Source: Streptomyces echinatus (GTDB lineage: Bacteria; Actinomycetota; Actinomycetes; Streptomycetales; Streptomycetaceae). From it: a stretch of DNA of 64,000 nt. Below are positions 38,285 to 52,579 of this stretch, in pieces. Below the pieces are notes generated by a model. The model did not search any database. It was not told the origin of the DNA and was given only the letters and a program-made list of their open reading frames with translations. Where the stretch lies: positions 746,582 through 810,581 of the forward strand of contig NZ_JACHJK010000001.1 of assembly GCF_014203595.1 (NCBI RefSeq), in the 5' to 3' direction. Made by a program: the position numbers and the translations under genes. Position 1 is the stretch's first letter, and every line of letters begins with the position of its first letter.

Positions 38285-38953
38285 ATGCCGGCCACCGCCA
38301 CACCCGCCGTCCTCACCGCACGTGCCCTCCTGCTCGACATGGACGGCACCCTCGTCAACTCGGACGCCGTGGTCGAGCGCATCTGGCGGCGCTGGGCCGA
38401 GCGGAACGGGCTGGACGGCGACGAGGTGATGAAGGTCGTGCACGGCCGGCAGGGTCACGCCTCCATGGCCGTCCTCCTGCCCGGCCGGCCCGTGGAGCAG
38501 AACCTCGCCGACAACGCCCGGATGCTCGCCGAGGAGACCGCCGACACCGACGGTGTGGTCGAGATCGCGGGCGCCGGGGCGTTTCTCGCCTCGCTGGACG
38601 GGGTCGCGCACGCGCTGGTGACCTCCGCCGACGTCGCCCTGGCCACGGCCCGGATGGACGCGGCCGGGCTGCCCATGCCGGCGGTCCGTGTCACCGCCGA
38701 GTCCGTGGGGGCGAGCAAGCCCGACCCCGAGGGTTTCCTCAAGGGCGCGGCGGAGCTGGGTGTCGACCCGGCCGACTGTGTCGTCTTCGAGGACTCCGGG
38801 GCGGGGATCGCGGCGGGGCGTGCGGCGGGGATGCGGGTGGTGGGGGTCGGTCCGCGGGCCGTGCGGCACGATCCCGACGTGGCCGTGCCGGATCTCACGC
38901 ATGTGCGGGTCGAGGCGGGGGCCGACGGGGTGGTGCGGGTGCGGGTGGGCTGA
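38285..38953 (+). CDS. HAD-IA family phosphatase
   Basis: 222 residues. Motif I LLLDMDGTLVNSD, motif II VTSADVALATARM, motif III Lys in GASKPDPEGFLKGAAELG and motif IV CVVFEDSGAGIAAGRAAG are all intact; a helical C1 cap lies between I and II. The family (beta-phosphoglucomutase/sugar-phosphatase-like) dephosphorylates small sugar phosphates. ATG 38285 is preceded by GGAG. Its closest relatives include glycerol-3-phosphatase and sugar-phosphatase types; the substrate cannot be set from sequence. Confidence 0.9.
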   Translation: MPATATPAVLTARALLLDMDGTLVNSDAVVERIWRRWAERNGLDGDEVMKVVHGRQGHASMAVLLPGRPVEQNLADNARMLAEETADTDGVVEIAGAGAFLASLDGVAHALVTSADVALATARMDAAGLPMPAVRVTAESVGASKPDPEGFLKGAAELGVDPADCVVFEDSGAGIAAGRAAGMRVVGVGPRAVRHDPDVAVPDLTHVRVEAGADGVVRVRVG

Positions 38954-39029
38954 CACCGACGAACACCGGCCGGTTCTTCGGGTGCGGGTGCGTTGTGGTT
39001 TGACGGGCGGTTTTTCGGGTGCGGGTGTG

Positions 39030-39070
39030 TGGTGGCTGGTCGCGCAGTTCCCCGCGCCCCGGGGTGGGGA
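39030..39070 (-). repeat. interspersed intergenic repeat, copy 4 (inverted)
   Basis: The same core read on the minus strand (GGGGCGCGGGGAACTGCGCG then ACCAGCCACC). It is preceded by two direct copies of TTCGGGTGCGGGTG (near 38975 and 39015). It lies between the HAD gene and the convergent PG-binding protein gene. Confidence 0.65.
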
Positions 39071-39103
39071 TTGTGGGGCGGGGCTGCGCGGGGCCGTCGG
39101 CTT

Positions 39104-42961
<3,858 letters not shown>

Positions 42962-43139
42962 GCCGGCCATTCTCGGGAGCCGTGCCGCACCTTCCGCAAC
43001 CGGATATGTGCGGCCCCGGCGCGGCCGGCACCCGCGTCCCGCGCCCGTCGGGGGGCCGGGGGAGGCCGTTTGCCCGCCGGGTTCCGGGTCACACGAGGAG
43101 AGAACCGGCCGGCGGGGCCGGTCCGACCGGAAGGCAACC

Positions 43140-43820
43140 ATGTCCACAGGATTGATCATTCTGTTGATCGTGATCGCGGCGGTCGTGGTCCTCGGCGCGG
43201 CGACCTTGATCCTGCGCGGCCGGGGACGGCACGGCGGGCCCAGCCTGAAGCGGCGCTTCGGGCCCGAGTACGAGCGGACCGTGGCCCTGCACGACGGGGA
43301 CACCCAGGCCGCCGAACGCGAGCTGACCGAGCGCGTCGAACGCCACGGCGACCTGCACGAGCGGCCGCTGGACGGCGCCGAGCGGCAGCGGTACGCGGAC
43401 CGCTGGACGGCCGTACAGGAACGCTTCGTCGACTCCCCCCGCGAGGCGGTGGCCGAGGCCGACCGGCTGCTCGGGGAAGTCGCCGCGACGCGCGGCTACC
43501 CCGACGGCGGGCGGTACGACGAGCAGCTCGCCGCGCTGTCCGTGCACCACGCCGACCACGTCGACGGCTACCGGCAGTTGCACCGGGTGGCGCGCACGGG
43601 ACCGGACGGCGGCGCGAGCGGGGCCGGCGGCGGGACCGAGGAGATGCGCTCCGCGCTGCTCGGCGCCCGCGCCCTCTTCGACGACCTGACCAGCGCCGAT
43701 TCCGGACGGCACCGCGCCCCGGGCGGCACGGGCCGCGACACGGCCCACACCGGGAGCCACTCCCACGCGCGCTCGCACGCGCCGTGGGCCCTGCACCGGA
43801 GCCGACCGAAGGAGAGCTGA
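43140..43820 (+). CDS. membrane-anchored helical protein of unknown function
   Basis: 226 residues. An N-terminal TM helix (LIILLIVIAAVVVLGAATLI) and basic stop-transfer precede a charged helical domain (about 35-160) containing DRWTAVQERFVDSPREAVAE and DRLLGEVAATRG. The tail is His/Ser/Arg-rich. The C-terminal half of the following gene's protein repeats the same helical module, so the pair likely arose by duplication and may interact. ATG 43140. I recognise a streptomycete family but no assigned function. Confidence 0.8.
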   Translation: MSTGLIILLIVIAAVVVLGAATLILRGRGRHGGPSLKRRFGPEYERTVALHDGDTQAAERELTERVERHGDLHERPLDGAERQRYADRWTAVQERFVDSPREAVAEADRLLGEVAATRGYPDGGRYDEQLAALSVHHADHVDGYRQLHRVARTGPDGGASGAGGGTEEMRSALLGARALFDDLTSADSGRHRAPGGTGRDTAHTGSHSHARSHAPWALHRSRPKES

Positions 43821-43825
43821 GCCCC

Positions 43826-44818
43826 ATGCCGGACAGGACGAGCGGCCCGGGCGACGCCCGGCGCCAGGCACCACGCCCGGCCGGCCAGGACGTGCCGGCC
43901 GACGAGCGGACGACAGCGCGGGACGCGTGGGCACCGGGGGACGCGGCACCGGGACGGGCCGTGCCGAGAGAGCCCCGGCCCGAGGAGCGGCTGCCCGGGG
44001 AACCGGGTGCCGGCGGGACCGCGGGCCGGCTGCCCGGCTCGGCCGGGCCCGGCCGGGAGGGCCTCACGGGCGACGACCGCGCCCCGGAGCCCACACCCCA
44101 GCCGCCGCCCGGACCGGCGGGCGTGCCCGAGTCCGCGCACCTGGGCGGCCCGGGCGCCGGGCAGTGGCACGGGACGGAGGGGCTGCGCCCCGGCACGGAG
44201 GATCTGGGTCCCGGTGTCGACGCCGGGTTCACGGCCAGCCACCGAACGGAGCGGGCGGCACACGCGGAGGAGGGGCGGATGCCCGACAACGGGCTGGGCG
44301 CACCGGCGCCCGGCGGTACCGGACAGCGCGAGGCCGGCACGACCGACGCCCCCGCGCCGGACACCTGGCCGGCCGCCCCCGGCGGGGCCGCGGCCTCCGG
44401 CGGGGCCGGGGCTCCCGGTGGGACGCCGCTCTCCGGCGGCACCACCGCCCCGGCCGGCGGCCTGGCACCGGGTGCGGCCCTGCCCTCCGACGCCGCCTCG
44501 CCGCCCCAAGAGACCCCGCTCTCCGGCACCGGTGCGCCGCTGCTCGGCCAGGAGGAGACCGAGCGGTGGGAGCGGCGGCTGCGGGAGGCCGCCGTCGGCT
44601 TCGTGGACGAGCCCAGGGTGGCCGTGGAGCAGGCCGACCGGACCCTGGAGGAGATCGCCACGCGGTTCACCGAGGCCGTGACACGGCGCCGCCGCACCCT
44701 GCGGATGTCCTGGGAGGCCGACGAGGGCCCCGGGGACGGTGCCGAGTCCGACACCGAGCAGCTGCGGCTCGCCCTGCGCGACTACCGGGAACTCGCCGGA
44801 CGCCTGCTACACGGCTGA
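43826..44818 (+). CDS. Pro/Gly-rich protein sharing the C-terminal helical module of its neighbour
   Basis: 330 residues. Residues 1-235 are low-complexity Gly/Pro/Ala/Thr with no fold predicted by eye. The last about 90 residues form the same helical module as in the preceding gene (VGFVDEPRVAVEQADRTLEE ... LRLALRDYRELAGRLLHG). ATG 43826 lies 5 bp after the upstream stop, with AAGGAGAG, so the genes are co-transcribed. There is no TM segment. It ends 12 bases inside the convergent DUF1992 gene. Function unknown. Confidence 0.75.
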   Translation: MPDRTSGPGDARRQAPRPAGQDVPADERTTARDAWAPGDAAPGRAVPREPRPEERLPGEPGAGGTAGRLPGSAGPGREGLTGDDRAPEPTPQPPPGPAGVPESAHLGGPGAGQWHGTEGLRPGTEDLGPGVDAGFTASHRTERAAHAEEGRMPDNGLGAPAPGGTGQREAGTTDAPAPDTWPAAPGGAAASGGAGAPGGTPLSGGTTAPAGGLAPGAALPSDAASPPQETPLSGTGAPLLGQEETERWERRLREAAVGFVDEPRVAVEQADRTLEEIATRFTEAVTRRRRTLRMSWEADEGPGDGAESDTEQLRLALRDYRELAGRLLHG

Positions 44819-45241
44819 CCCCGGCGCGTCCCCCTCGGCGGCGGCCCTGCGCCGCCGCCGTTCGCGCAGCACCTCTTCCACGTCGTACGGCTTCTTCCCG
44901 AGGAAGGGGCCGGGCGGCGGCTTGAACATCATGTCCTTGATCCGCACGTTGACGTCCTCGATGAGTTTGCGCGCGATCCGCTCCGAGGGCGCCGCGTAGG
45001 CCGACTCCAGCGCGTCCTCCGCCTCCTTGCGCAGCGCGAGCGCGGGCGGCAGCACGGCCAGGCCCTCCCGCACCATCTTCCGCTTGACCCACCACAGTTC
45101 GTCGTAGGTGGAGTCGACCTCCGTGGGCAGCGGCGCCCCCGCCCCCGGCAGCCGGTCGAACTCGCCACGCCCCTGCGCGTCCCGGATCTGCTTGTCCACC
45201 CAGGACTCGAACGGAACACCTGGTGGCTTTCGCTCGGTCAT
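44807..45241 (-). CDS. DUF1992 (DnaJ-C28-like) family protein
   Basis: 144 residues. Signature residues are SWVDKQIRDAQGRGEFDRLP followed by GAGAPLP and the second motif ELWWVKRKMVREGLAVLPPA. This is the conserved DUF1992/DnaJ homologue subfamily C member 28 domain, without a J domain. Found across bacteria; function unknown. ATG 45241. It converges with and overlaps the upstream gene by 12 bp. Confidence 0.9.
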   Translation of the reverse strand: MTERKPPGVPFESWVDKQIRDAQGRGEFDRLPGAGAPLPTEVDSTYDELWWVKRKMVREGLAVLPPALALRKEAEDALESAYAAPSERIARKLIEDVNVRIKDMMFKPPPGPFLGKKPYDVEEVLRERRRRRAAAEGDAPGSAV

Positions 45242-45340
45242 GGCCCCATTGTGCCGGACGCGACCCCGCCGGGCGTTTTATCATGCGGCGGCGGCAGGGC
45301 AATCCGCCCACCGCACCAGAACGTTTCAGGGGGAGCGCTC

Positions 45341-45733
45341 GTGCTCGAACTCACCATGGCCGTCGTCTCCGGGGCGGACACGGGTGCCACGGCCGGCATG
45401 ACGATGGCCGAGGCGTCCAGCGAGCCCGGCGCCGTGCTGCGGGTCGGCCGCGACGCGGCGGTGTGCCGGCTGGTCACCCCCGAGGACTGGCTGTTCGTCT
45501 CCCGCGTCCACCTGGAGTTCGTGTGCGGCCCGGACGGCGCCTGGCACTTGAGCTGGCTGCGCGGCTCACAGCCCGACCCGGCGTCCGAGGTGCGGATCGT
45601 CTTCGGGCAGCACCAGCACCCCGTCGGCTACGGCGCGACGGTACAGCTGCCGCGCGGCGGGTCCGGCGAGGTCATCGTCCAGGACCGTACCGAGCCGCGC
45701 AGCGTCAACATCGGCTTCTACCAGGAGGTCTGA
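45341..45733 (+). CDS. FHA-domain-like protein
   Basis: 130 residues. After a short N-terminal region the FHA-like core reads AVLRVGRDAAVCRLVTPEDW ... FVSRVHLEFVCGPDGAWHLS, i.e. the G-R and S-R-x-H pairs that bind phosphothreonine are present, followed by YGATVQLPRGGSGEVIVQDR. Divergent FHA proteins of this type are typical signalling adaptors for Ser/Thr kinases in actinobacteria. GTG 45341 has AGGGGGAG upstream. It stands alone; the cognate kinase is not in the window. Confidence 0.8.
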   Translation: MLELTMAVVSGADTGATAGMTMAEASSEPGAVLRVGRDAAVCRLVTPEDWLFVSRVHLEFVCGPDGAWHLSWLRGSQPDPASEVRIVFGQHQHPVGYGATVQLPRGGSGEVIVQDRTEPRSVNIGFYQEV

Positions 45734-45758
45734 GCCCCGCCCGCGCCCTGCCCCCGGC

Positions 45759-46430
45759 TCAGCCCAGCACCCGGGCCAGCGCGAAGCCGTCGTAGCCTTT
45801 CTGTCCGACCGTCTGGAGCGCCGTACCGCTCAGGCGCGGGTGGCCGGCGATCAGTTCGATCGCGGCGCGGGTGCCGGCCACGTCCGGCTCGGTGCTGTCC
45901 GCCTCGGTCACCCGGCCGCCGCGCACCACGTTGTCCACGATGATCAGGCTGCCCGCGCGGGTGAGCCGCAGCGCCCACTCCACGTAGTGCGCGTTGTTGG
46001 CCTTGTCCGCGTCGATGAAGACCAGGTCGAAGGGGGCCGGGTTCTCGTCGGCGAGCTTGGGCAGCGACTCCAGGGCCGGGCCCACCCGCACCTCGACGAT
46101 CCGTTCCAGGCCGGCGCGGGCGATGTTGCGGGTGGCCACGTCGGCGTGCTTGGCGTTGTACTCCAGCGAGATCAGCCTGCCGTCCTCGGGCAGGGCACGG
46201 GCCATCCAGATCGTGCTGTACCCGCCGAGGGTGCCGATCTCCAGCACGTTCCGGGCGCCCTGCACCTGGGCGAGCAGCTGGAGGAACTTGCCCTGCGCGG
46301 CCGTGACCGCGATGGCGGGCAGACCGGCGGCCTCGCTGTCCCGCAGGGCCGCCCGCAGCGCATCGTCGTCCGGTGAGAGATGGCTGATGAAGTAGTCGTC
46401 GACGTCGTCCCAGAGCTGCGACCCGCTCAT
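45759..46430 (-). CDS. class I SAM-dependent O-methyltransferase (catechol type)
   Basis: 223 residues. The SAM site is VLEIGTLGGYSTIWMARALP (E-x-G-x-x-x-G), acidic loop LISLEYNAKHADVATRN, and the metal/catalysis triad DLVFIDADKANNAHYVEWAL (the D-x-D-K of COMT) plus IIVDNVVRGGRV. These features define the metal-dependent COMT/CCoAOMT family that methylates vicinal hydroxyls. ATG 46430 (MSGSQLWDDV). It is flanked by the FHA gene (convergent) and the DUF2330 gene; no biosynthetic cluster is evident. Confidence 0.92.
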   Translation of the reverse strand: MSGSQLWDDVDDYFISHLSPDDDALRAALRDSEAAGLPAIAVTAAQGKFLQLLAQVQGARNVLEIGTLGGYSTIWMARALPEDGRLISLEYNAKHADVATRNIARAGLERIVEVRVGPALESLPKLADENPAPFDLVFIDADKANNAHYVEWALRLTRAGSLIIVDNVVRGGRVTEADSTEPDVAGTRAAIELIAGHPRLSGTALQTVGQKGYDGFALARVLG

Positions 46431-46494
46431 AGCGCCTGCTGCCTTTCCCGAGTGTCTTTCCGGAGGCTGTACCGCCCTGCCCGCTTCGATGATC

Positions 46495-47616
46495 TCAGCC
46501 GAGGGGCGCGGGCGGGGCGACCGGCGGCGGCGGAATCACCGGCCGCCGCGAGTGCCGTACGACGAGCAGGGCGGCGGCCGTGACGACGACGGCCAGTGTG
46601 CCGCCGACCGTCAGCGACCAGGCCGGGATCCCGGCGACCCGGAGCAGTTCGTCCTCGTAGATCACCTGCTGGACCGGCGTGTCCGCGGCGGCCCGGCGCA
46701 GCTCGTGGTCGCCGGAGATCCGGGCGGGGTCGGGGAAGCTCTGGGTGAGGGCCGTCAGGTAGGGGGTGCCGGCGGCCAGCTTCCCCAGGGCGCCCTCGCG
46801 GGTGCCGAGCCGCCCGGCGAACAGCACGTCGGGCGGTGAGCCGCCGATCGTCCCGCTCGTCTCCATGCGGTGCGCGGCGAGGATGTACAGGCCGAGCGAC
46901 TGCGGGGTGGCGGCCAGCCGGGACAGGCGCATCGGATAGACCGGCCGGTCGGCGGCGAAGGTGAGGTGCAGCGGGTCGAGGGCGCCGTGCAGCGCGGTGC
47001 CGTGCCGGTCCGGGGCGAGGCGGACGGCCACGTACTCCCAGTGGCGGTCGACGTAGGGCCGCAGGGCGGTCCTCAGCCGGGCGGGGAGGGAGAAGCCGTG
47101 GTCGCGCAGCCAGTCCTGGAGGGCCGCCGGGTCGGTGGCGGTCAGGCGGGCCACGTCGAAGGGGCCGAGCCGCTGCCGGCCGACGACGCCGACGCCGGTG
47201 CCGCCGGCGGCCGGGAGCGCGGCGTCACCGGCCAGGTGGCGGCCGTCGAAGGGCCACTCGCCGTTCTCCGGCCAGAAGTGGTGGCGGGTGCGGTGCACGG
47301 GGGCGACCGCCTCGGCCAGCTGGCTGAAAAGGGCGGCGTCGCCGAGACGGACGGTCGCCCGGTGCGGGACCGGCATGATCCAGGCGGCGTGCTCGGCGTC
47401 GCCGTCGACCGTCAGCCGCATCACGATCTGCTCCTGGCGCCCGTCCCAGCGCAGGACCGACCGCTCGTCGGAGACGGCGATGCGGGCGGCCGGATCGGGC
47501 ACCATGGCGCCGCAGCCGCAGGCGTACGCCGGGGCGATGAGCCAGGTCAGCTGGATGCCGAGCAGGGACAGGACGACCGCGAGCAGGCGTGCACGTGCGG
47601 CGTGGGTGGCGAGCAC
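46495..47616 (-). CDS. DUF2330 family secreted/anchored protein
   Basis: 373 residues from GTG 47616. A signal peptide (ARLLAVVLSLLGIQLTWLIA then PAYACGCGA) precedes the DUF2330 domain, whose mature start CGCG is typical of the family. The body has IVMRLTVDGDAEHAAWIMPV, RHHFWPENGEWPFDGR and the C-terminal half DVLFAGRLGTREGALGKL. A C-terminal TM ([20 protein letters not shown]) and cytoplasmic tail complete it. The frame stays open further upstream (ATG 47715, ATG 47781), but the sequence there is proline/glycine-rich and lacks a convincing ribosome site. Function unknown. Confidence 0.82.
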   Translation of the reverse strand: MLATHAARARLLAVVLSLLGIQLTWLIAPAYACGCGAMVPDPAARIAVSDERSVLRWDGRQEQIVMRLTVDGDAEHAAWIMPVPHRATVRLGDAALFSQLAEAVAPVHRTRHHFWPENGEWPFDGRHLAGDAALPAAGGTGVGVVGRQRLGPFDVARLTATDPAALQDWLRDHGFSLPARLRTALRPYVDRHWEYVAVRLAPDRHGTALHGALDPLHLTFAADRPVYPMRLSRLAATPQSLGLYILAAHRMETSGTIGGSPPDVLFAGRLGTREGALGKLAAGTPYLTALTQSFPDPARISGDHELRRAAADTPVQQVIYEDELLRVAGIPAWSLTVGGTLAVVVTAAALLVVRHSRRPVIPPPPVAPPAPLG

Positions 47617-47984
47617 TGTTCCGTTGACCCCCGTCGTTGCCGGTGACGGGGGTACAGACGGCTGCGGCGCCCCGACGGTTCCGCCGGCCGGCGCAGCACC
47701 CGGTCCACCCGGCATTCGTCCGCATATGTCCGAAAGATAAAAGCTCCGCGAGGGGTCGGTTGCGCCCCGGGGGCGCGACAAGGATCACACCGAGCAGCAC
47801 GAATGGCGCTGCGTGAACGGGCAGACGTACCTGCGTATCCGCGTTTTAGCTGCACTCTGCACGTAAACGCGTACGGCACGTAAGGGGCGGAAGTGCCCCT
47901 ATGGTCGTTTTTCGGCCCGGCGTACGTCACCGCCGCCGTCTCGGGCCCGTCTCTGTCCCCGTCGAAAGGCAGGCGAGCCCCGTT
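47617..47984. promoter_or_regulatory. divergent promoter region between DUF2330 and MHS transporter genes
   Basis: About 370 bases with no convincing gene. GCACGTAA occurs twice (about 47860 and 47876), with ACGTAAACGCGTACGG between. It must carry promoters in both directions; no known operator is recognised. Confidence 0.4.
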
Positions 47985-49358
47985 TTGGCGACCGCCACAG
48001 CAGTCATCCCGCAGCAGAAGACCCGCCGGGCCACCAAGGCCCGCGACGTCACCGTCACCAATCCCGCGCTGGTCAAGCGCGCCGTCAAGGCGGCGGCGCT
48101 CGGCAACGCGATGGAGTGGTTCGACTTCGGCGTCTACAGCTACATCGCGGTCACCCTGGGCAAGGTCTTCTTCCCGTCCGGCAACCCGACCGCCCAGCTG
48201 CTGTCGACGTTCGGCGCCTTCGCGGCGGCCTTCCTGGTCCGCCCGCTCGGCGGCATGGTCTTCGGCCCGCTGGGCGACCGCGTGGGCCGCCAGAAGGTCC
48301 TCGCCGTCACCATGATCATGATGGCGGCGGGCACGTTCGCGATCGGCCTGATCCCGTCCTACGCGACGATCGGCGTCGGCGCGCCGGTCCTGCTGCTGGC
48401 CGCCCGGCTGGTCCAGGGCTTCTCCACCGGCGGCGAGTACGCGGGCGCGTCCACCTTCATCGCCGAGTACGCGCCGGACAAGAAGCGCGGCTTCTTCGGC
48501 AGCTGGCTGGAGTTCGGCACGCTCGCCGGCTACATCGGCGGCGCGGGTCTGGTCACCCTGATGACCGCCCTGCTCTCCTCCGACGACCTCACCTCCTGGG
48601 GCTGGCGCATCCCGTTCCTGATCGCGGGCCCGATGGGCATCATCGGCCTGTACCTGCGGATGCGGCTGGAGGAGACCCCGGCGTTCGCGGCGGAGGTCGA
48701 GAAGGCGGAGGCCGCGCGCCCCAAGGTGCCGCTGCGCGAGATGGTCGCGGGCCAGTGGAAGGCGCTGCTGCTGTGCATGGGCCTGGTGCTGGTCTTCAAC
48801 GTCACCGACTACATGCTGCTGTCGTACATGCCGAGCTACCTCACCAGTGAGCTGAAGTACGACGAGACCCACGGTCTGCTGGTCGTGCTCGGCGTGATGG
48901 TCCTGATGATGGTCGTCCAGCCGTTCGCGGGCGCCCTGACCGACCGGATCGGCCGCCGCCCGGTGATCGCGGCGGGCTGCGCGGGCTTCCTGTTCCTGTC
49001 CGTCCCCGCCCTGCTGCTGATCCGCGACGGCAGCCTGCTGGCCGTGGGCCTGGGCATGGGCGCCCTGGGCCTGCTGCTGGTGTGCTTCACGGCGGCCATG
49101 CCGGCCGCGCTGCCCGCCCTCTTCCCGACCCGGGTGCGGTACGGCTCCCTGTCGATCGGCTTCAACGTGTCGGTGTCCCTGTTCGGCGGTACGACGCCGC
49201 TGGTGGTCACCGCGCTGATCGGGGCGACGGGCAACATGATGATGCCCGCCTACTACATGATGGGCGCGGCCGTGATCGGCGGATTCGCCGTGTGGCGCAT
49301 GGCGGAGTCGGCGGGCCGTCCCCTGCCGGGTTCCGCTCCCTCGGTCGAGGGCCGCTAG
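47985..49358 (+). CDS. MFS transporter, metabolite:H+ symporter (MHS/ProP-like) family
   Basis: 457 residues from TTG 47985 (AGGCGAG upstream); the longer frame from ATG 47901 has a poorly coding N-terminus. Twelve TM helices. MHS signatures: ALGNAMEWFDFGVYSYIAVT in TM1, RPLGGMVFGPLGDRVGRQKV (motif A), STGGEYAGASTFIAEYAPDK (the MHS hallmark after TM4) and GWRIPFLIAGPMGIIGLYLR. Family members import citrate, proline/betaine, alpha-ketoglutarate or other organic acids. The stop codon TAG is part of the left end of the MITE-like element, i.e. the natural 3' end may have been replaced. Confidence 0.9.
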   Translation: MATATAVIPQQKTRRATKARDVTVTNPALVKRAVKAAALGNAMEWFDFGVYSYIAVTLGKVFFPSGNPTAQLLSTFGAFAAAFLVRPLGGMVFGPLGDRVGRQKVLAVTMIMMAAGTFAIGLIPSYATIGVGAPVLLLAARLVQGFSTGGEYAGASTFIAEYAPDKKRGFFGSWLEFGTLAGYIGGAGLVTLMTALLSSDDLTSWGWRIPFLIAGPMGIIGLYLRMRLEETPAFAAEVEKAEAARPKVPLREMVAGQWKALLLCMGLVLVFNVTDYMLLSYMPSYLTSELKYDETHGLLVVLGVMVLMMVVQPFAGALTDRIGRRPVIAAGCAGFLFLSVPALLLIRDGSLLAVGLGMGALGLLLVCFTAAMPAALPALFPTRVRYGSLSIGFNVSVSLFGGTTPLVVTALIGATGNMMMPAYYMMGAAVIGGFAVWRMAESAGRPLPGSAPSVEGR

Positions 49359-49522
49359 GGGGTTTCGTTTGGATCAGGTCGGATCAGGCCGCGGCGTCCG
49401 GTGCGGTGCATCGCAAGGCGGAGGATCATCCGCGTACTGGGCGTACTCGGGTGGTCCGACAACGCGGCGAGGTGCCGTGCCGGGCGTCGCGGACCCGGGC
49501 TGATCCAAACGAAACCCCCTAG
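49355..49522 (+). mobile_element. 168-bp MITE-like element with 23-bp perfect terminal inverted repeats
   Basis: CTAGGGGGTTTCGTTTGG (first 18 of 23) at 49355-49377 is exactly mirrored at 49500-49522. The outer CTAG ends would leave a TA target-site duplication, the insertion signature of Tc1/mariner-IS630 relatives. The interior (49378-49499) encodes no protein; both strands are free of a transposase. It overlaps the MHS transporter's stop codon and fills the gap to the convergent ATPase gene. It could also act as a bidirectional terminator. Confidence 0.7.
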
Positions 49523-49606
49523 GCCCCACGGGGACGACGACGCGGGCACGGCCGGCCAGGGGCGCACAGCCCCGGGCCGGCCGCCGCCGTTCCTCCGCCC
49601 CCGCGC

Positions 49607-50059
49607 TCACGCTTCGGGCGCCGGGCGGACGGCGTCCGGGAACCCGCACTCGAACCAGACCGTCTTCCCGCCGCCGGCGTCCGCCGACACGCCCCACTTG
49701 TCCACGACGGCGTCGAGCAGGGCCAGCCCGCGGCCGCCCTCCGACTCCTCGTCCACGGCGGGCCGCAGACGGGGCAGGGGAGCGTGGCCGTCGGTCACCT
49801 CGGCCCGCACCCCCGCCGTCCGCCGCGCCACGACGAGCGTGCAGCGGCGGTCGGGCACATGCCGCACGACGTTGGTGACCAGCTCGCTGACGCCCAGCTC
49901 CACGGCGAAGGCCAGCCCGGGCAGCTCCCACTCGTGCAGCAGCGAGCGGACGATGCGGCGGATGTGACGTACCGAGTGCTCGCCGACGGTGAGGTGCATG
50001 CGGTACTGGGGGGTGTGGGGAATGTCGAGGTTCACGGTACGAGGCTGACCTCCCGTCAC
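49607..50059 (-). CDS. HATPase_c anti-sigma-factor-type ATP-binding protein
   Basis: 150 residues, RsbW/SpoIIAB-type GHKL kinase: N box ELGVSELVTNVVRHV, G1 region EVTDGHAPLPRLRP (D-x-G) and G2 GGRGLALLDAVVDKWG, with the C-terminal KTVWFECGF strand. In Streptomyces such proteins flank XRE/DUF397 pairs and may antagonise sigma factors. Divergent from the XRE gene with a 68-bp gap. Start taken as the GTG at 50059 (MTGGQPRTVN). Confidence 0.9.
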   Translation of the reverse strand: MTGGQPRTVNLDIPHTPQYRMHLTVGEHSVRHIRRIVRSLLHEWELPGLAFAVELGVSELVTNVVRHVPDRRCTLVVARRTAGVRAEVTDGHAPLPRLRPAVDEESEGGRGLALLDAVVDKWGVSADAGGGKTVWFECGFPDAVRPAPEA

Positions 50060-50127
50060 TACGCTGGGCTACAGGACGGATACAACGGGTCCGGCTGTGG
50101 GCCCTGTCGCCTGAGAGGGGACCGACC

Positions 50128-50935
50128 GTGGCCCACATCAACACCCTCGACCCGGGCGCCTCACCGCTCGACTACTACGGCTTCGAACTGCGCCGCTACC
50201 GGGAGGCCGCCGGCCTGACCCAGCGGCAACTGGGGGAGATCGTCAACTACACGGGGTCGCTCGTCGGTCAGGTGGAGACGGCCAGGAAGGTACCGACGCC
50301 GGAGTTCAGCGAGCGGGTGGACGCGGCGCTGGGGACGGGCGGGTTACTTTCGCGGCTGGTCGAGTTGGTCCTGCGGAGCCAGCTCCCGGGGTGGTTCCAG
50401 CAAGTGGCCGAACTGCAGGCGCGAGCCACCAAGATCTACTCCTTCGAGATGGGCATGGTGCCTGGCCTCATGCAGACGCGGTCGTATGCGCGGGCCGTAC
50501 TCGGTGCGCTCAATCAGGCCGACCTCGACGATCGCACCACCGTACGACTGGGGCGTCAGCGCATCTTCGAGAAGGACGAGTCGCCCATCTACTGGTTGGT
50601 GCTCTTCGAGGCGGCCCTGTACCTGCAAATCGACAGCCCGGCGACCATGCGGGAGCAACTGGCGCACCTGTTGGCCTTCGAGGATGACCCTCGTATCAAC
50701 GTGCAGATCCTGCCGTACAGGACTGGCGCGCACGCCGGTATGACGGGCTCGTTCGACGTCTACCGCTTCGCGAGCGACCCAAGCATCGTCTACACAGAGA
50801 GCTACGGCAGTGCGCATCCGACGGCTAACCCAGAGACCGTCAAGGACTGTTCGCTCCGTTACGATCACCTGCAGGCCGCCGCGCTATCCCTCAAGGACTC
50901 GGCGGAGTTGATGCGACGCGTGATGGAGGACCGCT

Positions 50936-50955
<20 letters not shown>
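50128..50955 (+). CDS. XRE-family regulator with DUF5753 (WhiJ/AbaA-like)
   Basis: 275 residues. HTH_31 at about 17-70 (FELRRYREAAGLTQRQLGEI ... YTGSLVGQVETARKVP) and a DUF5753 domain in the rest (SFEMGMVPGLMQTRSYARAV; WLVLFEAALYLQIDSPATMR; NVQILPYRTGAHAGMTGSFD). GTG 50128 behind GAGAGGGGA. The downstream DUF397 gene overlaps it by 20 bp. The ATPase/XRE/DUF397 set matches the whiJ/abaA-type modules that influence development and antibiotic production in streptomycetes. Confidence 0.93.
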
Positions 50956-52511
<1,556 letters not shown>

Positions 52512-52518
52512 CTACTTG

Positions 52519-52532
52519 TAGAACCCGTTACT
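52519..52532 (+). promoter_or_regulatory. second KstR-like site at the P450 promoter
   Basis: TAGAACCCGTTACT contains the perfect KstR core AACnnGTT and matches TNNAACNNGTTNNA except at the last base. It ends 47 bp upstream of the P450 ATG. The thiolase and P450 would thus share control by a sterol-responsive TetR repressor. Confidence 0.55.
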
Positions 52533-52579
52533 ACCTTCACGGCACCCGCTGATGGACCGTCAGATGGCTGGAGACGCCG

